From positions 1 through 26,419 of the forward strand of contig JAHBMJ010000341.1 in NCBI GenBank assembly GCA_018398765.1: 26,419 bases of DNA, read 5' to 3'. The notes beneath the pieces were generated by a model. It did no database searches, was not told where the DNA came from, and saw only the letters and a list, made by a program, of their open reading frames with translations. Each line of letters begins with the position of its first letter. The first letter of the stretch is position 1. Origin of the DNA: Chromera velia. Its lineage: Eukaryota > Sar > Chromeraceae. The translations under genes were made by a program, and so were the position numbers. Below, one piece after another: positions 20,255 to 26,419 of this stretch.

Positions 20255-20762
20255 ATGGGGATGCGAGTAAGCTACTCAGACTCGCATCTGTGCCTGAACT
20301 CTTCTGTCTCTCAGCCGAACGTCGAAAATCTTATACATGCGGTCAGTCTGTGACATGTGGGAAAACATCCAGGGAACCGAGAGAGTCATGTGTGGCCTTG
20401 AAACCGCACTCGTAACAGAGATGCGATGAATTCAGTTCATGAGGAACCCTGCAAGGTCTTGAGGGGAGCAAGGCACACCAGATAGATAGACTGACAGACA
20501 GACAGACAGACGGGGAGATTCTCTGTAGGCAGGCAGACTGACCAGTCAGACACGCAGACAAGCCGACGGGCGAACGGAAACTGAGTGGCGGGCGGATAGA
20601 GCACAGAGAGGCAGGCGTTCAGATCGCCAAGAAATAAGTAAGAAAGGCAGAAGGCCCGAAAGACGATATGCAATTTGAGTGCAAAGAAGGTGTAAGGAGA
20701 AACGGCGGAGTTTTCTTTGTTTCTCTCTTCCCCTGCTCTCTCTCTGTCCCCCTTTCCTTGTT

Positions 20763-20810
<48 letters not shown>

Positions 20811-23800
20811 TCGTTGGTTGGTTGGTTGGTTGGTTCCTTCCTTCCTTCCTTCCTTCCTTCCTTCCTCTCTCTCTCTTTCTCCTCTCCCTCCGTTTTCCTT
20901 CTTTCCTTCCCTCCCTCCCTCCCTCCCTCCCCCCTTCCTTCCTTCCTTCCTTACTCTCTCTCTCTTCCCCCCTCCCCCGTCCTTCTTTCTTTTGTAGAGT
21001 CAGCATAGTCGTTCTGTATGTCTTTTTCGCTATCTTTTTTGCACAATTGCAGTCTTGCGGGTCTTTTACCACTTTCTTCTCCTAGCGTGCAACTTTACTG
21101 ATTGATTCTGGTAGTGTTTTTACTTCTGCGGGTGCATGCAGGTCAGCCTTTTGATCTACAAACAGGTGTTGGAGTCTGCCAACAGGAAGCCTTCCAAAAG
21201 GTCTGTCTACTGATGCGCGTTCATGGCACTTAATTCTCTCGTTTCTTGAGAGAGACAGTCTCGTGTTTTCCCTCACTGCCCCCCTAAGACCTCCACAGAT
21301 GGACACAAGCCCACCCCCCATGCTCTGTCTCATCCATCATTCCGATCCCTCTCATTCTACTCGAAGAGGGTTTCGCACCCGTCATCTGTTCTACTCACCC
21401 AGCAAGGGGGGGCATGCGGCCCTTGTGGCACAAGGGATGGATGTATCTATCGATGTTGAGAGACACAGAAGGGGAAGCATGAGGACTGGCGGAGGCTGGT
21501 GACTTTCCTTGTCGCGCATTTTCCCTTGAAAAAAATATTTTGACAGTCTGACGAAAAGGGCGTATTGTGTGTGACATCCCGCATATTCATACACAGCATC
21601 CTTTTCCTCTGTTCGTTTTCTTTCTGTGCTTTGTGTGTGTCCGTTCTGCGTGCAGTAAATTTGCAGGGGACTTCGATGAGGTTCTGTACATAGAGAAGAG
21701 ACTGAAGAAGCTCCAGCAAGGAAGCGACGAACATGCAGCCTTGTCGTCTGTGCTGAGGGCGTCAAGAGAGGATCTCTCCCTCACTGATGTCACATCTTTT
21801 CTAATGGTCGGTCGGTTTGTGTCTGTCTCTCTTGCTGTCCTCAGCAAGCCCCCCCGCTCTTTCTCCTACATATAGTCCCCTCTGTTTCTCGCCTTCCCCC
21901 CTCTTGTTTGAACAGCCGCAGACGTGTGAAGTTGGTGAAGGGAAAGCCCGGGCGACTTCAAAAAGTGCTGACAACAGACACACAGACTGTTCTATTTTCG
22001 GATTGTCTTGCGTTCCTGCATGTGTGCGTGCGTGTGTGGGTAGGTGTGTCTGTGCGTGTATGAAAAAGATAATTGGGTGCGTGCCTGCAGGCTCTCCACG
22101 AGGCGAGCGACTGCAGTCCTGAGTGTTTCCTCCTCTGTCTACTCTATCTGAACAGAATTGCGTCGTTCTCGGAAGTCAGACTGGACGCAAAAAATTGGCG
22201 GTGGGTGGGGAGGAAAACGGAAGCGGCACATGGGGGGGGAGCAGTCACTCTCTGAGGGGTGGGTTCGTTGGATCCACCTAGCTGTTTTCGTACACATACA
22301 TGGGTCTACGTAGTCACTCTCTCTGTGTTCGCACAAGAGCGTCCGTGTGTCCGTTGTGACAGCGCGTATAAGTTAAGTCCTGAGTGCGTCTTTCCATCGT
22401 CTTTCTCATATCCTTCCCGCACTGTGCAGCGCCTCTGCTTTCTTTCTGGCTGATGGGTCGCTGCGTAGATAGTTTTCTCGCCGAGTGAATGCATGCATGA
22501 ATGAAGGATTGAGACTGCTTGTGGATGGATGGATGTGTGCGTGACTGATTGCAGTGCCCTCACCCTGACTGGTCTCGTCGTAGCCCAGAAGGTGTGGGAC
22601 GACAAGCATTTGTCGAATTCAGACTTTTGCTTCATCTACAGAGTCTATCAGTTGGATGATCTCAACAAAATGGAGGCGGCATTCCTGCGCATGCTTCGAT
22701 ATCAGGTCGATCGATCAGTCACAGACAGGAATTGATTATTGCCAAGAACGAAGGAATCCATCTGCAGGACGAATCTTCTTCCTTCCTTCCGCCTTGACTT
22801 TGTTTTTTGACCTGTGTCCGTGTGACAAGTCAATCCATTCATTCACCCCCCAACGACTCAGCACTCCGCAAAAATGGGGGCCCTGCCAACTTGAAAATCT
22901 GAGTTGCCCCTGGAAAAAGATCACTCGTGAGGCAATGAACGTGGAGCTTGGTAGCTGATACAAGGAAGAAAGAAAGAAAGAAAGAACAAACCTTCCGAAT
23001 CAGAGAGAGAGCCTGGTGATCCCATGCAGGCCCTTTGCTTTCTTTATTCGCTTTATAACTCCCTGACAGAGAGAGCAACAACTTCTTTTTTTCTTCTCTC
23101 GCTGTCCTGCAGGTGACGGTGCGTGCTTCCACCTACGCACGGTATTACTTCGAGTTGAGGGCTATGATGTTCAACATTTTTGAGTGCGGAGAACAGGGTG
23201 GAGGGCACCAGGCAGACTACCAAACCTCCGCTGCTGGAAGGGCCGCGGCCCGCAGACGATCACGAAGTCGGGGTGGAGACGCCGGCGTGGCAGCCCCCCT
23301 CCGTTCTGCCGTCAGTCGGGCAAGACAGGAGAGTCTCACTCGGCACGCAGAGAGATCTGTTGCTGCGTCTCATAGATCGGCCCATGCGGCTGCCTCAGCC
23401 GCAGCCTTCGCACAGCCGAACATGCCGTTGCAGGAGCGCTCCGTCTTGTCACAAACGAGACGACCAATCGTCCCTCCACCGCAGGCCAACGTTGCTGCAC
23501 GGGTGGGTGCAGCCGCTGCGACGTCGTCTTCGATTTCTCCGCAAAACCAGCAACAGCAGCGGGAGCAACAGCCACCGCAGACTCACGGTCAGGCAAAGCT
23601 TGCGAGGAACCAATTGCATTCACTTCCTGCAAACGCAGTTTCTCAGAATCCCTTGGAACAAACACAGTCCTCCGCCCCCCAACAACGCCAGCTGCAACAC
23701 CAGTCACAGCATTCTGTTCCTCAGCATTCACAACCCGCAGATCTCTCACACCGCCACGCTCACTTGCCAATCAACCCACAGCCACCTGACACCACCCAAC

Positions 23801-24459
23801 CTGCCCCCCACCCCACCGGAGGTGTGGTTCCTCAACATTCATATCCAAACCACCAGACGCACCAGCAGCATCGACACCCCGAAAGAAGGTCCCAAGCACC
23901 CCCCCTTCTCGCCGACCCTCCTCGACCCCATGGCGGCGCACACTCAACACACCAAAATCAACCGCCGGACAGTTCAGGCTGGTACACCCAGCAACAGTCA
24001 TCTTCCCATGGTGGAGGGCAAAACCACATGACGCAAGGGTTCAACAGGGCCGCAAACTATCAGGGGCACCCGACCCCCCCGTCCCACCCCCCCGGAGCGC
24101 ATCAACAGTTCTCAGGTAGCACGCAGGGCGCACCGCAGCCGCTGTCTCGCACTCATGCACAGGCCCGCCCCATGCAAGCGCCTTCTTCCTCTTCCGCCTG
24201 GATGGACGTGATTGACGAGGGACCACCCGGAGCGGTCTCAAGTCACGGAGGGTGGGGCGAATCGATTGGCAGCTTCTCTGGAGATTACAGCGACCCCCAG
24301 CGTGCTGTTGGTGGAGGGATTTCGGGTGCCCCCTCATGGGTGCATCAGCAGCAGCAGCAGCAACAACAATACCTTCACGAAGCCTCCAACGGTGTTCAGA
24401 CATCCGGGAGACCTACCGGCATGCAGTCTGAATTGTCCGGACACTGGCACGCGCAGTGA
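20255..24459 (+). CDS. Cyclin of the Y/PHO80-like type with a long Q/H/P-rich tail, 6 exons, 634 residues
   Basis: Exons are 20255-20341, 21142-21200, 21656-21806, 22091-22200, 22555-22705 and 23113-24459. All junctions are GT-AG with agreeing phases. Cyclins bind and activate CDK-type kinases. The box spans roughly residues 23-200: VENLIHAVSLLIYKQVLESA (helix 1), SLTDVTSFLM/ALHEASDCSPECFLLCLLYL (helix 2-3, typical SPECF), VVAQKVWDD (the KVWDD word of cyclin Y), YQLDDLNKMEAAFLRMLRYQ, and VTVRASTYARYYFELRAM, which closely follows cyclin Y/PHO80-like ends. The remaining 430 or so residues are low-complexity Gln/His/Pro/Ser-rich with a polyQ run near 24346-24371 and no known domain. The tail is open in one exon with no indel in a second frame, so it is likely real. 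Exon 1 is the least certain part; its phase-0 donor GTCAGT fits exon 2. The neighbour is SDA1, head to head. The kinase partner is unknown. Confidence 0.85.
20760..20990 (+). repeat. Pyrimidine microsatellites in cyclin intron 1
   Basis: (TTTC)n, (GGTT)n, (CCTT)n and (CCCT)n tracts follow one another in the 800-bp intron 20342-21141. Apart from the short GGTT part the sense strand is pyrimidine. Serine/phenylalanine-rich frames here are shadows of the repeat. Confidence 0.9.
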
Positions 24460-24685
24460 CAGTGCAGAACAAAGAGCCGATTGAGCTGTTTATCTGCGAT
24501 GCATGAGGAGCGAGGCTAGAAGTCGCTAGGTGCAGAGCTGCCAGCCTAGCTACTCTGAAAGACTGCACAATAGAGCTAGTAGGAAACCTAGGAGTAGAGA
24601 CTGCATAGTTTGTTTAGAGCTTGAGCATTGATTAAGAAATTTCAGAGAAAAGATGCTGAAATCACGTTTCATTGTTTTAAGTTGT
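24460..24685 (+). other. 3' flank of the cyclin gene
   Basis: This probably contains the 3' UTR and end of the cyclin transcript. No clear polyadenylation signal could be assigned and no other coding sequence is seen before the direct repeat at 24686. Confidence 0.5.
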
Positions 24686-24724
24686 CTAGTAAGTTGTAAA
24701 TTGAAATTCGTTCCCTCGTTCGTT
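24686..24724 (+). repeat. 39-bp direct repeat, left copy
   Basis: It matches 25877-25915 with one difference in 39 (G versus A). Homology stops sharply after base 24724. It bounds the element on the left and is a candidate target-site duplication. Confidence 0.85.
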
Positions 24725-24874
24725 TCTGATGATGATGATGATGATTGAGGGTTAAATCCTAGATTTAGCGACGCCAAATCCCAAGCCACTAGCAAGGCTT
24801 TGAGGACAACCCAGAGCACACATTCATGGGGGGAGGGGATGGGGAAGCCTGCATGCCAATCGGATCGATTCGCC

Positions 24875-25303
24875 TCAACTTGCCTTATCGATAGAATGGA
24901 CCTTCTTGAGATAGTCGGCTATAGCTTTGGAACCGCTTCTAGGCAGAATTATGCATAACAGTAACACCATATCCTTCATTTTTTTCTCATTATTAGAAGT
25001 GCCCCTCTCGGTTGCACCTGCAACGCGTTGTGCGATCTGTATTCTTATGTCAATGGGGGCTTTCTGCTTCGTAATTTCGTACAGTTCTTTCTGCCTGTTC
25101 CGTTCCCTTTCTGTGTCCTTACATTCCGTCAGAACATGAACCTCATGTTTGATCACACGCGAGGGGGATAAACATTTATCGCACAGCCGTTCCGGTTGGG
25201 TTCTATTTATATCCCCCCCTGTGAGTGTAATTAGCCACTTATAGAGAGGAGGCGGGCGTGCATTGGTCGGCCCGACTTGGCCGGTCCCGTGCTGCTGCGT
25301 TGC
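24875..25303 (-). pseudogene. Reverse-transcriptase C-terminal remnant (LINE-like)
   Basis: The minus frame from 25303 (after an in-frame TAG at 25304-25306) to TGA at 24875-24877 has 142 codons. It contains PPLYKWLITLTGG, then RTQPERLCDKC, then VIKHEVHVLTECKDTERERN. This follows the pattern R-x-C-x2-C ... E-x-H-x-L-x3-C common at the C-terminal end of LINE-type reverse transcriptases. The catalytic part of the polymerase is absent. The first 26 or so codons lie in the left arm of the palindrome, so the palindrome was made from element sequence. Assignment rests on this zinc-knuckle-like pattern only. Confidence 0.45.
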
Positions 25304-25742
25304 CTATCGGTGCGGCAGGGCTTAAGACATTACGGAGACGGAGAAAATGCATGCATCAATCCATGTTGTGAAGTTGCTTAGTGAAATACTCAGGGTGATT
25401 CGATGGAACAACTCTCGATCGATGAGAGCAGAAGCCGGACAAACATCTTACATTATTATTCCTGTATAGAGAACCGTGTTTGTCACTTACATGGTTCTCT
25501 ATACAAGAATAATAATGCAAGATGTTTGTCCGGCTTCTGCTCTCATCGATCGAGAGTTGTTCCATCGAATCACCCTGAGTATTTTACTAAGCAACTTCAC
25601 AACATGGATTGATGCATGCATTTTCTCCGTCTCCGTAATGTCTTAAGCCCTGCCGCACCGATAGGCAACGCAGCAGTACGGGACCGGCCAAGTCGGGCCG
25701 ACCAATGCACGCCCGCCTCCTCTCTATAAGTGGCTGATTACA
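25226..25742. repeat. 517-bp near-perfect palindrome (250-bp arms, 17-bp loop)
   Basis: Arms are 25226-25475 and 25493-25742, with loop 25476-25492. Aligning one arm with the reverse complement of the other shows five differences in 250, no indel, and all five are transitions. The pair of near-identical ORFs on opposite strands here is a by-product of the palindrome. Confidence 0.95.
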
Positions 25743-25876
25743 ATGAGAGCCCTGAAAAGCATACGAAAGCCTGCGGAGGACTGCAACAGACTCTTTGGCA
25801 GAGGTTCAACACTGCACTCTATCATTTTACTTCTCGGATGCCATTTCCTTTCATTCAGAAGGTGCATGGCCAAACG

Positions 25877-25915
25877 CTAGTAAATTGTAAATTGAAATTC
25901 GTTCCCTCGTTCGTT
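25877..25915 (+). repeat. 39-bp direct repeat, right copy
   Basis: This is the partner of 24686-24724. Immediately after it the sequence continues with a partial repeat of the GTTCGTTCCT word and then AT-rich DNA. Confidence 0.85.
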
Positions 25916-26419
25916 CCTAGGTTCGTTCCTAAAGTTTTGTCTAGAGTTTTATGGACCTAAACTAGTTCTTAAATCAGGTTGCGTAAGAATTTGTAAGAGA
26001 GTTTGTAAAATATTGAAATTATAATATACGTATAGATTATAGCATTAAAATTAACTAGAAAATTGGTTGAATCGGATTGATTCATTAAAAAAAATACTAT
26101 ATATACAAAACATATTATCGATATAATATCATATGTTAAAGATGATGCTAATATGTACATGTATGAAATAAATGTGTAAATTAGTCTAAATTACAGTGTA
26201 ATACTGTATCCTAAACTATATAAAAAAACTGCATATATTAATTGCTGAGCTGCCAGTGACCTTCACACTATATAAATTGTGAATTTGCTAATGACTAGGC
26301 TAGTATCGGCTAGTGAAATCCCAGGTGAGATCTAGGGTGAGATCATCATTTTTTGTTTTAAAAAGATTTATACTCAATCAAATTGATACTCATGCTTAAG
26401 TTGCAGGTTAAAGTATTTA
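25916..26419. other. AT-rich tail of the window, no gene seen
   Basis: Strongly AT-rich sequence with no coding texture. The 63-codon minus frame at 25969-26160 is what chance allows in such composition. Confidence 0.55.

Larger units (their letters stand above)
24725..25876 (-). mobile_element. Retroelement-derived insertion with a foldback end
   Basis: About 1.15 kb lies between the 39-bp direct repeats. On the minus strand the order is: inverted-repeat region, reverse-transcriptase C-terminal remnant ending at 24875, about 130 bp of 3' UTR-like sequence, and a (ATC)6 tail at 24728-24745 next to the left direct repeat. A short tandem-repeat tail at the 3' end and target-site duplications are typical of non-LTR retrotransposons. 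The 5' side is abnormal: it ends in a long palindrome followed by about 130 bp of unrecognised sequence. It is probably a dead, truncated copy. Confidence 0.55.

Noticed and set aside
25356..25612. Two nearly identical 69-codon frames on opposite strands
   Set aside because: They are mirror images caused by the 250-bp inverted repeat and have no codon texture.
1..26419. CRISPR arrays, bacterial operons, rRNA or tRNA genes
   Set aside because: Repeats here are head-to-tail microsatellites and minisatellites without unique spacers; genes have introns and no operon-like spacing; no tRNA or rRNA segment was recognised by eye.

Overview
The window reads as nuclear DNA of a eukaryotic microbe. Genes are split by many GT-AG introns, simple repeats are everywhere, and there are assembly Ns (one at 906 and a 700-base run at 15720-16419). 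The intron-rich style, the excess of the octamer TGCATGCA and the divergence of the proteins suggest an alveolate, perhaps a chromerid such as Chromera. This is inference from style only, not a match to a named genome.

Layout. (1) 1-3142, + strand: 3' exons of a gene that starts left of the window, with a split ZZ-like zinc finger, an acidic/basic linker and a duplicated short exon; possible further exons lie at 4276-4377 and 7690-8001. (2) 4620-5680: AT-rich, no gene seen. (3) 5938-7329: a 21-bp minisatellite of about 66 units without an indel, with a 567-bp superperiod. (4) 7690-10323: weak or unrecognised coding pieces, and a cluster of TGCATGCA motifs at 8836-9085. (5) 10448-11328: a second AT-rich block. 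(6) 11557-19718, - strand: a complete SDA1 gene (60S ribosomal subunit maturation) that I could join from 12 exons into an 851-residue reading frame. It includes a 30-nt microexon and a 1.8-kb intron made almost wholly of GAA/GCA triplets. (7) 20255-24459, + strand: a cyclin of the Y/PHO80-like type in six exons (634 residues) with a long Q/H/P-rich tail. It is head to head with SDA1 across about 0.54 kb. (8) 24686-25915: a mobile-element insertion bounded by 39-bp direct repeats. It holds a reverse-transcriptase C-terminal remnant and a 517-bp near-perfect palindrome (250-bp arms, 17-bp loop). (9) 25916-26419: AT-rich tail.

The two well-resolved genes fit a growth theme: ribosome assembly (SDA1) and a cyclin that would activate a CDK-like kinase share one intergenic control region. 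The most unusual features are structural: the triplet-filled intron, the microexon, the two-level minisatellite, the foldback in a retroelement scar, the GTC-type splice donors, and the way intronic simple repeats put their pyrimidine strand on the sense strand.
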